The position numbers and the translations under genes are program-made. This document shows positions 34,525 through 46,295 of a stretch of DNA of 64,000 bases, piece after piece; position 1 is the stretch's first letter, and the number at the start of each line of letters is the position of its first letter. This DNA is from Staphylotrichum longicolle (lineage: Eukaryota; Ascomycota; Sordariomycetes; Sordariales; Chaetomiaceae): NCBI GenBank assembly GCA_019096155.1, contig JAHCVI010000001.1, positions 6,324,001 to 6,388,000 on the forward strand, given 5' to 3'. Below the pieces are notes generated by a model. It was not told the origin of the DNA. It saw only the letters and a list, made by a program, of their open reading frames with translations, and did no database searches.

Positions 34525-36449
34525 CTACACGCTGCCTCTCTTCCGGCCGCTGGCCCGCGGCGGCGGGTCGTGGTCGTCGACTCCCGGCTTGTACTCCTCT
34601 GGCTGGAAGTTGGGGTTGTTGTAGTGGGCCACATTGAAGTGGCTGTTCTTGAATGTTGTCGTCTGCAGCGTCTGCTCCCGCCACCTGTGGTTGTCGACAT
34701 ACTCGGGAAGCTGGCAATACTCGCTAAAGCGCAGGGGATGCGTCTGCTGCGCTGGGGCGGGCGTGGGGATCGGCAACGGCGGCGGTGGCGCCTGCTGTAC
34801 TGGATCGACGTAGGGCGACGAGACCCAGGGTGACACCGGGCTGGGGCTGTAGTTGGTGAGGGGTGACGGGCTTGTGTCGAGCATGGGCGCAAAGCCAGGC
34901 GCCTGGCCAGCAAACCCGGGGATGAGGGACAGCGTTTGCAAATCGGCAGCGCCAAAGTTGTGCAGCGTCATGGGCGAGCTCTCAATCTCGTAGCTCTGCG
35001 AGAAGCCGGCGACGCGGTGGACCTGCAGGTTGACCGGCTCCGGGACATACAGGATGTCGTAGTGGTCCGGGCGGTAGAGAAGGTGGATGATGGGCCCCAA
35101 CTCGGAGGGATGGCGGCTGTTTGCTTCCTCCGGGAACCGGTACGTGTTGACCTCGGACCCAGGACTCCGGTCGAGGTACGCCACTTCCAACACGAAACCA
35201 GCATCCTTCAGAAGCACGTTGACCAGCAGGGTCAGTCCGAGATGGTCGAGCTCGACATTGTGACGCTCGAGGACCTCATGGCAGTACCCGTCCACACCCG
35301 AGTCAGAGGTGACGAAGGCGCCGTACGTGTCTCGGTTGGCCTTCAGATACGAGCTCGCGAGCATCCTGAAGTGGTACATGACCGAGTTGGAGACCTCGGG
35401 CGCGTTGAAGGCCTCCCGCAGCTCCTCCATGGCCTGCTTGGGGTGACCAGCGAGGTCGGCCAGCTTCTGCAGGAGCGTCATCGTCTCCTCAACAAAGTCC
35501 TGGAACACGTACGGGGCGAACCCCCCAATGTTTTCGATCAGGGCATTGAGGCCCTCGAGGCGCTGCCTCTCGGCGAGGATGCCGGCCTTGTTGCAGGCCT
35601 TGACCAGCGTCTCAAAGTAGCCGAAGCCAATCGCTGTCGGGTTGCTGTCAGCAGGAACCCTGGTGGGTAAACAATGTGCTCGATGCACGGGCGTGCTTCC
35701 GACTTACCCCGCCAGCCGCAATTCCCGTCGCCTTGGATTGGCCGGTAGTGCGAGTACGTCTGGGGCAGCACCTAGGGATTCCGTGTCAGCTTGGTGGCGC
35801 ACTCAAGGCTGCAGCAGCACGGCAATGCCATTTGACGACGTACCATTGTCTTTTGCACGTAGATCGGGTCGGCCTTAGCATATTCTTCCGTGATCGCGGT
35901 GCTGGGAGTCTTCTTGCCGACGAGGGGTCCCTGTGGGTAGCGGGGGGAGCTTGGTGAGCGCGGGGTTCCAGGGACGGGACGGGCCATCCCAGCAAAATGC
36001 GAGCAAACCGTGCGAGAGCGCTGCGGGAGTGTATTATCATGTGTGCGTACCTCAAGGTGCGGCTGGTATTCCCGCGCGGCCGCCTCCTGGGCGACGAGAT
36101 CTTCGGCATTCGGCTCCATCTTGAGCAGGATCGGAAGCGAAGGGCGGTGGTGAGAGGGTGCAGACGCGGTCGAAGAGGCAGCGGGAGTAGAGGAGGAGGA
36201 GGTGGTGGAGTGGAAGTCGAAGGAGCCAGAGGATGCGGGGCCAACGCCTGCGCTATTGGTGCTGAAAATAGAGGCGCCGTACAGCAGGGCAGCCGCCGCG
36301 TTGCCGCCTGCGCCTGCCGCGCCAGAGCCCCGGGCGTGTGCGTCGCTCAGGCGTAACGGCGTCTCGTCGAATGTGTAGTCGGGCAGGCCATGCGGCATCG
36401 CATAGCCGGTCGACACCTGGAGATACGCCGTGGGTTCGGGCTGGAACAT
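34525..36449 (-). CDS. otubain-type deubiquitinase (peptidase C65) with long N- and C-terminal extensions
   Basis: Cysteine protease that removes ubiquitin. Four exons on the minus strand: 36449-36051, 35930-35844, 35771-35708 and 35633-34525, giving 552 residues. Introns start GTACGC, GTACGT and GTAAGT. The catalytic block spans the exon 3/4 junction: YRPIQGDGNCGWR-AIGFGYFE, with D177 and nucleophile C180. The catalytic histidine is in LLYRPDHYDILY (about H374). Together these match OTUB1/OTUB2. Human OTUB1 has 271 residues. Here about 150 Ala/Ser/Thr-rich residues precede the OTU fold, and about 170 Pro/Ser-rich residues follow it (SPSPVSPWVSSPYVDPVQQ, PPPPLPIPTPAPAQQ), ending in the basic SGRKRGSV. 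The extensions suggest extra protein contacts (inference). Confidence 0.9.
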
Positions 36450-39285
36450 GCCGGCGAAGCGGTGCCGAGATGATGGGCTGTTCAGTGGAAGCTGGAGGTT
36501 GGAGGCGCCTGGCGCAGGGGGAGCGTGTCGGCCTCAGTGGGCTGAGAGGAGCCTGGAAGGGACTGCCGAACACTGCTGCGTGTGAAGTTGCAGGTTTCCC
36601 GTCCTTGCTGCCTGGAGCATGAGTGTGCGTGCAGACGACTGTGTGTTGCAGTGCACCGAGAAACAACAAGAAACGCCAGCAACGCCAGAAGCACACCAGC
36701 AGCAGGTAGCAGCTGTAGCAGCAGTAGCAGCAACAGCAGCACTGGCAGAGCGCGGACGGGGCAAGAGAGTTGGTTGTCTGTTTTTATCTGCCCGTGGTGT
36801 GTTCGACCCCGGGAGCCAGAGTGGGGATTTGGTAGCTCCGTCGGCTGTATGTACGGTACCGCAGCCTGTCTGTCCCTAGCCGGCCGAGGAACCACAGAGC
36901 AACCGTCGACGGCACAGCTCCGCAATAAGGAAAAAAAGGACAAGAACGGGCACGAAGGATGATGAAAAAAAATAAGTATATGGGCAGGCAGGGCAAACGA
37001 AGAGCAGGGACAACGACCGACTTGACAAACCGGGCAGACCACGACGAAGGACAAACACACAACCAGGACCGACTACGTCAGGTAGAGCGGCGCACAAGCA
37101 GTGGGAGGAGTGGTCGGAAGGGCGGGAAGGGAGGAGACGAAGAGCCGGGCAAGGGGACGGGCGAAATAAGTAATAAACGACGGGCGAGACCCGGCTCGTC
37201 GTCAGGTGGGGATGGGAGAAACGGGGGAGATGTGAATGCAACTCGGAGCCTGGTGCATGTCCTGGCTGCTGGTTTGTGTTATTGCCGCTGCCGCTGCTGC
37301 GGTGGTGCTGGTGCTGGTGCTGCCGCTGCTTGGTCCAAGGCCCGGGCCCCAGCAATTGCTGCCAATTTGTTTGGACCCAGACACGACACAGCGGCCATGG
37401 CTTTTGTTCCATACGGTGGCTGCCGGCTGCTGCGATGCCACCATGCCCCTCTGCGGCACCTCCTCGACCACCGACTCCTTCCCCTCCCCCCCTGTCAAAA
37501 GTAAAAAAAATAAAACATATCGGAGAAGATCCCTGGCGCTGTTTCCTCCCTTGCCCCTGCCGGTCCCAGACGCACTGGCCCGCGGGCCACGACGCAGCAG
37601 ACCCCCGGGGCGTCCAATCTTCGACCCAATGAGACAGGTCCAGCCCTGCCGTTGACGACGAGAAAACCGGCAGCAGCAATGAGACATGCTCGGCAGGGGA
37701 CTGGCGGTCTGAGCTCCCTTGGTGACATGCTCCCCACCCCATGCCGGGTGTGCGTGGTGGCCCTGGTGGGCTTGTCTGGGCTTGTCGAACCCTGTCGTGA
37801 TTTTGTGATGCTGTCTTGTCATCTCCTCGACTCCCCGGCGCTGTTGATCGATCACCCCCTGATCCCTGGTTGTGTCTTGGTGTGCTGCATCCAAGCCGTG
37901 GCTCCTGGCGACAGGCGACAGGCGACAGGGCCAGAGAAGGGGCGCAGGGGGCTTGCCCGCCTGCCAGCCTCCGGACGGTGACCCGCTGGACCGTTTCCAG
38001 GAACCTCCGTTCGCCAGCTCCACATGCCGCCAACCCCTGCTGAGGGTGCTGCTTGGTCTGGTGTGTGTGGTTAACTTGTTGCGACGGCAGGGAGCGGGTT
38101 TGCCTGCCGAGTCTGCCGTCAGCACTTGCACCTGCACAAGTACCCGGCACATCCTTCTTTGCAAGTTCCTCTCAAGCAGCTCCTCTCGAGTTATCCGGGT
38201 GCTGCTCTGAGCTGGAACCCCCACTGGCCCACTGGGAGTTTGGAACACGTCCCGCTCTTTGTGTTCCCCAGCAATCTGTACATGTGGGAAAGGAATGTGC
38301 CAGCATGTGCACTAACAACCCTAGTGTAGCGCGGTCTGCCGGGTCCACACCCAGGCCGCCATTTTCTGGGGAGCAACAGGGAGGGCGTCGCTCCGGGCGG
38401 ACAGCGGAGGTGTGGGCTCAGCGGGACTGATGCCACTTCTGCTGTCGTTGGTCCGACACTGCAGCTCCAACGGGCCCCTGCACCACCACAGGACACCTCG
38501 CCGGAGGGGAGCCATCATCAATGGCGATTGCAGGTGATGATGCGTTGATCGGGAGGTGTATGTACATCGTCTACGAAGCATGAATTTGGTGGGCGCGTCC
38601 AAAGTTGTCCAGAGGCCAGCAGAGCACGGCTCCGCGCGAGACAACCTTGAAGATGCTGGCCGTGGCATGTCGCCTTCTTGATGTACAGTACGCAATTTGG
38701 ACATATTTCATGACCAACACCCAACACCGACTCCCAGGCGGGCTTCCCGCCCAGAGGGGTTTGCAAACAAAACCCGGCATGGCACCGGCGGGTTGTCCAG
38801 TAGGTCCCGGGCACCCAACGCTCCACGTTTAATTTAAACAGGTACCGAGACCGCATGAGGGCCCTGTGCTCCGTGAGGGGCGACCCCAGATCTCCCTTCC
38901 CTTATTGACCCCAGTCCCTGAAGCTTGGGGTGTGGTGATCAAGCCAACAGCCTTCCACACCTCAGTTCGACCTATGTATGGTGTATAAGCGTATGCACTC
39001 CTCACGATCAGGAACAGCACCTGGGCCAGCAGCTGATCAGTTGCGTGAGCTACACACCACCGTTGCAACCCGCCCCAACACGCGCCCCCCGTCGCCACCA
39101 GGCAAATGCACGTCTCGTCACTATCAGCCATCTGCACGACGATGAGGATGGGCTCCGAGATATATGCCAGGGCTGAACGTCTAAGTCTATGCCCGACAAG
39201 GAGAGCTATCCGGGTCGGTCGGAAAGGCGAGTGACCACACCACGCGGGGTATCATGTGCAGCAACACACCACCCCCCCGAGACAA

Positions 39286-39318
39286 TGCGAGACGATGCGT
39301 TCTCGCATCGTTCTCGCA
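39286..39318. other. 14-base-pair stem-loop with one bulge
   Basis: TGCGAGACGATGCG (39286-39299), loop TTCT, then CGCATCG-T-TCTCGCA (39304-39318). All 14 pairs are Watson-Crick with a single bulged T at 39311. The arm CGCATCG recurs immediately downstream (39315-39321). It could form on either strand as a DNA cruciform or RNA hairpin. No neighbouring gene explains it. Confidence 0.5.
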
Positions 39319-41288
39319 TCGACTCCTGCGTGATGCCATGCGCCTGCTGTCGATCTGAGCTATCCCCCAGTCCGCTGGCGGAGACGCTGTTGTCATGCCG
39401 AAAAGCTGCATGGGCTGCCCTGTCGTGGGGAACGTCACAATGCCAAGGCGGAGCGCTGGTGTCCATGGTTGCGTTGGATGAAGCGAGCCTCCTCGTTAGC
39501 TCTTCTGCGGTCTGGACGGGAGCCGCAGCCAGCCTTGCTCGAGTCTGTTGAGGAGGCGCGAAGGGGAGACGAAGCACAGGTTGGCGGAGGATCGCTTGAA
39601 GGATGCGGAACCTGGACTTGGCTGATTGGCTTGGGGCCGTCCCAGGCTCATGGGACGTTGTTGAGGGGGTGGGGCCATGCTCCGAACGGCCGCACACTTT
39701 CTTTCACCCATATCCCATGCAAAAGAACGTGGTTGGCCGCCGCTGGCCCCCAGGCGAAGGGACTTGGTGAAGTTGGTGGGTTCCCCGGGCGCCTCTCCGA
39801 TGTTTCCAATGTCCAAAGTTAGCTCGCGCACTAAAACGCCCCTGCCTGGTGCTGGATGATCGTCGCGCACGTTCCCGTCCACCGACGTTGCGACTACAAA
39901 TGCGACCAAGAGCTTCCAAGGCGATGTTTTGAGGCGTCTGATTGACCGTCTCCGTCTCAGCGACCGACTGGGAAAGGGGAAGGGAAACATCGCTTCTCCG
40001 CTTTGATCCTGATGGCTTGCATGCTGGCCAATCCGCCGACACAGTCTTGTGCTCGCGCAGCCGCAGGCCATGCCGGGCTAGCTGGGTGGGATGTGGCACA
40101 AGAAGCAGCCAATATCAACCAACATGCCTGGTGACGGGCAAGGGATGCTGCTCGCCAGTCCCCCAGACGAACAGGACGAACAGGACGAACGGGGGAACCG
40201 GCTGTCGCTGGCGAACACGGCCGGCGTCGTGTGTGGGTGGTGGCCGGGCAGACGACGGAGCCCCAGTTGGCTGAACGACGCCGACACCCGTTCGGTGGGC
40301 CCATCCGATTCGTGCTCACAAAGACAGAGGTGGTGTCGGGACGCAGCCATGGTTCGCGAGAATGCCGCTACGCGAAGGCATGATTGGCGATGCTGCGATG
40401 CTATCGGAGGATGGCCAACCTCAAGGACTGCATGACGGGAGCGGGGAGGGAGGGCATCATGCTGCGGGCCAATGCACCCCGGCACCGTCGTAACAGCTTC
40501 GGGAGTCAGTCAAGCTCGACACCCTTCCGGTTAGGCACGAAGTAAAAGTTAGATGTCTGACGCAGCGTCGCTCGTAGGCTCTAGCATGATGAAGGGTCTG
40601 GAACCGCGCCGTTTCCAAGGATCCCTTACATACTGTACTTTACAGCACGTCGAAGGTGAGGTGCGCTGAACGTCGAGACAGCGACGATCGATTGCCGTAT
40701 TCGGGTTCCGCCCATGCGCCTGCCCTGTACCCAGTAGACGAAGAAACGAGGGAAAGTGCACTCGGCTCGTCATGGTCGAACGCGGTGGTTCTTCTCCGCG
40801 AGAATGGAACCTGGAACCATGGATGAATGATGACCATCCCGTCCCTTCCTGATGTTCCTTGGAGTTCCCACTCAAGCGACTGCAGTGACTGCACGCTAAC
40901 ATGCTTAAGGTAGCCCACCTACAGCAGTGGGTGGTTCCTGGGTGGGGACCGGTAGTGCAGCGCCTTCTCTGGGGTATCCCGCCCCAAGCCCCCAACAAGC
41001 TCAGGGCCAGCCCACCGAGATCCACCTAAAGCAGAATATCGACCTCCACCGGGCCTATCACGTCACCCACTGTGTATGTAATCCGCACCAGAGTCCCTTC
41101 CACTGTTTATTACCTTCCTAAGCCCTTTCAACAAGTGCCGGAATTCTTGCAATATGCGACCTTGTATGTGCTGCGCTCGCGAGCCCGTCCCGCTTGCCTG
41201 AGCCTGCACATCCGACCCCATTCCGCGACAGCGACCCCGCCGACATCATGCGTTGACAAGCGGGAAACGAAAAACGCCAGGGCGTCTA

Positions 41289-41310
41289 GTGTGTGTGTGT
41301 GTGTGTGTGT
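41289..41310. repeat. (GT)11 microsatellite
   Basis: Perfect GT dinucleotide run in the gene-poor region. Confidence 0.9.
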
Positions 41311-43410
41311 GCGAATGTGTTGCGAGGTTGCGAGCTGTGACGCCGCCGAGGCTGTTGGATCGCATCCACGTCCCTTCTCCAACCTCGAACCCCGCAACTT
41401 CGGCATCGAATGCTACCCATCGGACCCTGCCTGCCTGCCTCCACAGCATCCCTCGATCGCTTGGTGGGGGCAGACACCATCAATTCTTCCGTCCAAGCTC
41501 GTTTACCTGTTCCCCGCCCACATGCTCCATAGCCTCATACCCGTCATCATGCACTGCGCGGAGTCCAGGCAACATCATCGTGCAGGACTCTCTGGGATTG
41601 CTCCCTCGGCCACCACAAAGCCAAGGCACTGCAACTTCCCGTCCTGCCACCACTCAACTCACTACCTGGTTCTTATCGCGACAACTACCGGCAATCTCAT
41701 CGAGCCGATCGTTCACCACCACGTCTGGGCCCTTGGACAGCCGCTGACACGCTCCTCCTGGGCCCAGAAGGATCTCTTGGCGTAGTATACGCACCGAACC
41801 ACTCATTAACCGTGAGAATGGAACGCAGAGATCCAGGCATTGCAAAGGCACCAAGTCTGCCGGTCCGGGCCCGGAGCCGAGCCGTTCTCCGGCTGCCCTT
41901 TGCCGTCCGTGCCTCAACCTCCTCGCTTGCACACGCCGGACTCCGTATGTACACAACCGGTCCGCTTCTTCGCGCGTCTCAGGCCCTAGGACCACCGAGG
42001 AAAACGGCCGGCTAACGGAGAAATGCTGTTTGGCCGGTCAGTGCCTCAGCTCCCAGAGTTGATTGCAGGCCTGCGTCGTCGGTGATGTCGGGTCTTTCCA
42101 CGGTCACTGGATCAACCAACGGGGGCGTTCAATAGACCGCAATCCGGTGTCAACCGCCAGAGTGACGTTGCAGAACAGCATGCAGATATTGGAGGTAATT
42201 TTCAAGGTCCCATCCGCGGGATATAACGTACATCACCCACCGCCCGCCGAGCGCGTCTCGTTGGACGGGGCCGAACAAGTCGAAGGTTGCCCTGCAAGCT
42301 TGTCCTGCAAGACGGCTGGGAATCGCTGCTTCTGGCAGGACCCGAGGCCGCCCTACCTGCGGCCAACACGGCAATCACCATCTAAAGGGTACATTGGGCC
42401 GAGCCGCGTCGTGCACGTATCCGGACCGAGCTCTTTCTCTCAGACTCGATCTCGATGACATCCTCCACAAAGGACATCTGATCGTTTCGTGTCGACCACC
42501 ACTCATGAGAATCTTGATCTGCACCTTCCCGCGCCTCCCAGCCGAGTGCCCGACATACCCTTGCGCAACGACACGAAGTCGCCCTTCAATCCCGTCTTCA
42601 CAAGCCCATGTGTGTTGCCGATGCCCTCCCGAAGCCCCAGCTGCACCCAAACGTTCCTGTTTCGTCGCAGCAGCTGCGTCCTGCCGCGCGCGCCCACAAG
42701 AGCCGGTGTCACCGGTGCCACCGGTGCCACCGTGCTCGGTTCTGTTGTCTCACTTCGTCCCAAACAAACGAGGTGCCCCTGACTCCGGTGACGTCTGCTC
42801 TTTCTCCTATTCTGATCAACACGACCGATCGGGGTGGGCTCTGATCGTTTCCTTTTATTTGACGGCATGCTGATCAAACGGGTGTTGATGTAGGGCAGAG
42901 TAGTATCTGCCACGTTACGTTGGCCCCAGGGCTGTGCATAATTGGGGCTCGCGGATTGTGAGCTCCATCACACAGAAAACCGCGGCCGGGCTCGCCGCTC
43001 CACGGACCTTTCTCCGTGATCACAGAACCACGCACTCTCCGTGTCTGTGAGCCGCAGCAGGGGACGGCCGCCCATGGCGGAAATGCAACGGTCCTCGCAC
43101 AACGCAGCTTATGAAAAAGGGGGGTTTGGACCCGGCCCCAAACTGACCGGTCCTCCTCGGCAGGATGCCAGGGCCGTTTCCAAGACAGCTCGCGTAGAGC
43201 GGACAGCGAACGAGCAGGAAAGAATTACCCTGGCGAGATTCCCCTGCTCCACGCGCGAACGGCGACAGCGCACACCGGTACAGACTGAAGAGTCGCACGG
43301 TCGGGGGGGGGTTCCGCTCACCTAGGTAGGTGTCATTGAGGGATTTCCCTGTGCGGCGGACTGCAACCTCGGGATATTGTTATACATCAGAGTGCAGCGG
43401 CCATCAAGTC

Positions 43411-43439
43411 TTGAGCCGCAGAGGTTTGAGCCGCAGAGG
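43411..43439. repeat. 15-base direct repeat, two copies
   Basis: TTGAGCCGCAGAGG occurs at 43411-43424 and again at 43426-43439, separated by one T. Confidence 0.85.
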
Positions 43440-44111
43440 CGATCACTCCCCTTTGTTGTTGCCGGCGAAAAAGAACAGAGATGATAGATCTGCCAAAATG
43501 CAAACACTCAATTTGCAAGCCAGCTCTTAAACAGACAGATAGACCACAGCCGGACCTCGCCAGTAGGCTATAATCCCGGTATTCTAAAAACAAGACGACG
43601 GCCATGCTTCAGGCACACATTTCTCGCCACTTTGCCAAAACGATGCAAAGGAAGCGTTGGGGATAACCCGCTTTACAACCCGAGATCAAATCTGCCTCAA
43701 GCTCGTAATCAGCGAGAGGGCCTAGAACCAAGCAAGGAGCGGGGTCGTTTGGATCATGATACCGGATGGAAGTGAACGTGGGTGATGTGCCAGTCTGGGG
43801 TGATACCAGTTCCTCACTCCGTCACAAATCATGTATCGACGCTGCGATTGTCCTCCGCTCTAAGCAACGCGGTCTGTCTAGAACAAATGCCCCGGTAGTG
43901 TTTGCCTTACTCCCAGCGCCATCGCCTCTCCCTCCCCTTGAAGTCCTGTAGTCCTGCATACACACACCCCATCCCATGGTTGGGCACATAAGCATTTTCT
44001 CATGACTCGTCATTATTCACCCTTTTGCTTCCAAGCGAGGCACACTCTATGTCTCCTCCTCCCGGCCGGAACAGCCTGCTCCTCAGTGCATCCCCATAGA
44101 CAGCATATTCT

Positions 44112-45613
44112 TCAGGCCCCCGCGGCGTGGAACCCCCGCCCCGAGCGCCGCGCCCGGTCGGGATGTCCATAGTCGCCCAGCCCATCCGAGAAGCCGGCCC
44201 CGGCCATGTCGCCGCCCGCCACGCGGAACCCATCCGCATCTTTGAAGATCGCAGCGTATAAAGTGCCCACGGCCTCGGCCATGGACTCGATGGCTTGGGC
44301 CCGCTCGGCATCGCCCTGCGACTCGATCTCGACGGTCCCGCTGTGCTCGTCGATGCGGCCCCGCACGCGGCCGTCGACGATCAGGTAGCTGACAATGTCC
44401 TGGGCCTCGGGCTCGCTGATGCGCAGGCGGTCGGCGATCCAGGCGAGGCGCATGCGCGTGTAGGGCGCGATGAGCTTGAGCACGCCCTTGGTGCGCATGT
44501 TGCGCGTCACCTCGTCGATGTTCTCGGCGATGAAGGGGTCGGCGAGCAGGTCCGTGTTCTTCTGCAGGACGTCCTCGTACTTGTAGATGTCGTCGCGCTG
44601 GTACGCGTCGACGAGGTCCGTCATGGCGGCGATGCGCGGGTCGTTCTTATAGGGCTTAGTTTCTTGGCTGTCGAAGGGGTTGATGTCGGATTTCATGAGC
44701 ATGGTGACGAGGAGGAGGTACTTGAGGACCTGGATGCGCCGCAGGTCGCCGGCCTCGTCGTAGTTGCGAAAGGCCTCGAAGAAGTCGATTTGCGCTGAGT
44801 TCCAGTTCTCCTCGCTCATGTGCATCTTGCCGCCGCACTCGCGGATCACGCCCTGGATCTTGGGGTGGGGCACGGCCGAGCGCACCTTAAGCGCCTTTTG
44901 GTAGAGTGCCTTGAGCTGGTTGTTGTTCCGAGTTTCCGAGTACATCTGGATCTCGAGGGCGTAGATCTCGAGCGAGTAGGTGCCCTTGCTCGGGTCGTCC
45001 GTTCCGTCCTCCTTCTGGCACACCTTGTGGAGCTCTCTAAGCTTCCGGGCAACGGCATGATAGTCTTTGCGGTCGAGCAGGAGTTTGGCAAGCTTGATGT
45101 TGGTCTTGAGCCAGAGCCGCTCGTTGTTGGTGCTCTGGAAGCACTGGAGGGTGAGCGAGTAGAACTGCTCGATGCACTGCACCGCCGAGGGGTTGTCGGC
45201 ACCCTTCTCAATGAAGTTGAGCATGTTGTCGATTGACTTTTCCGAGTAGTTCCTTGTGACAGCCGACTTGACGTATGTCAGGAGCTCCCGGTAATGCTCA
45301 GTGGCCTGTCGTTTGTCAGATCGCAAGCCGCCATGTTTCCGCCGAGACCACCGACCTTCTCGTAACGCTGCAGCTTAAACTCTAGTTTGATGGCTTGCTT
45401 GAGTGCCTTGAAGCCCCATTCTCCCTTCTCCGGCTCTAATGCCGGTATGCCTAGAAACTCGTCCACGGCCTCCTCTGGGTCGGATGTCTTGGTCTGCTTT
45501 GCGTTGTAGTACTTGTTCTCAATGTCGACATCCCCGCTGTCGTCCTCGTCTTCGTCCTCATACTCGAAGTCGTACTCCTCGTCCGAGGCCTGCATGAAAT
45601 CGTCGTCCGACAT
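44112..45613 (-). CDS. csn2: COP9 signalosome subunit 2
   Basis: Subunit of the COP9 signalosome, which removes NEDD8 from cullins and thereby controls SCF ligases and fungal development. Exons 45613-45356 and 45305-44112 encode 483 residues. The 50-base intron has a GTCGGT donor and an ACGACAG acceptor, joining LQRYEK-ATEHYRELLTYVKSAVTRNYSEKSIDN, which closely follows CSN2 of other eukaryotes. The N-terminus is the expected acidic stretch (MSDDDFMQASDEEYDFEYEDEDEDD). TPR-like helices follow, then a PCI/winged-helix domain (about residues 290-420: MRTKGVLKLIAPYTRMRLAWIADRLRISEPEAQDIVSYLIVDGRVRGRID). The C-terminal tail is Gly-rich. The gene diverges from cwc25 with 682 bases between the start codons. 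Confidence 0.96.
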
Positions 45614-46295
45614 TGTGGCGGGGTGATTTGGGACAATTCCGGCTTTGTGTTTGCGACGTAAGAGGATCAGTGATGTGGAATTCCCGTCGTCGTTGCCGCT
45701 TGGGGGATGCAGCAGTGGTTGGAGCAAGTGCAGGCAGCACCCGCAGTTGATAAGGCTGAGCTGGGGGAGAGCTCATGTGGGGTGGTGGCCTATCGATTGG
45801 CCGAGGCTGCAAGGGTTTAGAAGCATCAGATCCTGAGGTGCAGCCTCGCCTGGCCATTTGGATCACTTAAGTGTGACAGCAGCTAGTCGGAATGGATGAT
45901 GGAATGGTTTAGTTTGTGTCTTCATGGTATAGAGAGTACCAAATCCAACTAGCGATCCCCCATTAGAGAAGAGTGGCCCTGCTCTGGTGCGCTGCAGTCC
46001 CAGACACTCATGCTTCTACGCGGTATTGATATTAACCAATACCCCTGCCACTTAGCCACCCCAAAATTTGGTCATCAAGGTCCCAAGTCGCCACATGCAA
46101 TTGGAAGCCTGGCAAGCCATAACTTTGATTCCGCCTGCCGACGACGAGATTCAACAATTCGACCGAGACGGCAACAAACTTTCATCGACCTCCACTTTTT
46201 TGACGCAGCGGGAAGATATCGGCGCGACCACGGTCCTTCACCCAACTTCACCCACCTAGAACTCGCGCTGCGCCGGCAGCACCAACACCGCCAAG
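45614..46295. other. divergent promoter between csn2 and cwc25
   Basis: 682 non-coding bases between two start codons. No specific site identified. Confidence 0.6.

Larger units (their letters stand above)
36450..44111. other. 7.7 kb gene desert
   Basis: No supportable protein or RNA gene on either strand. The longest frames (36876-38150 and 37202-38248, minus) are low-complexity GC-driven shadows of each other. The first 2 kb upstream of the otubain gene has CAG/CTG-type trinucleotide patches. Also present are a strong stem-loop (39286-39318), a 9-base GGACGAACA triplication (about 40165-40190), a (GT)11 run (41289-41310) and a 15-base direct repeat (43411-43439). Base composition does not look AT-rich, so there is no sign of RIP-degraded transposon. 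Confidence 0.5.

Noticed and set aside
36876..38248. Overlapping minus-strand open frames of 424 and 348 codons
   Set aside because: Low-complexity, in two frames of the same GC-rich DNA, with no domain, no promoter-like start and no splice support; typical long random frames.
42394..42873. Possible small gene in the desert (overlapping frames near 42.4-42.9 kb)
   Set aside because: Three overlapping frames, Cys/Pro/Arg-rich, no convincing start, splice sites or family similarity.
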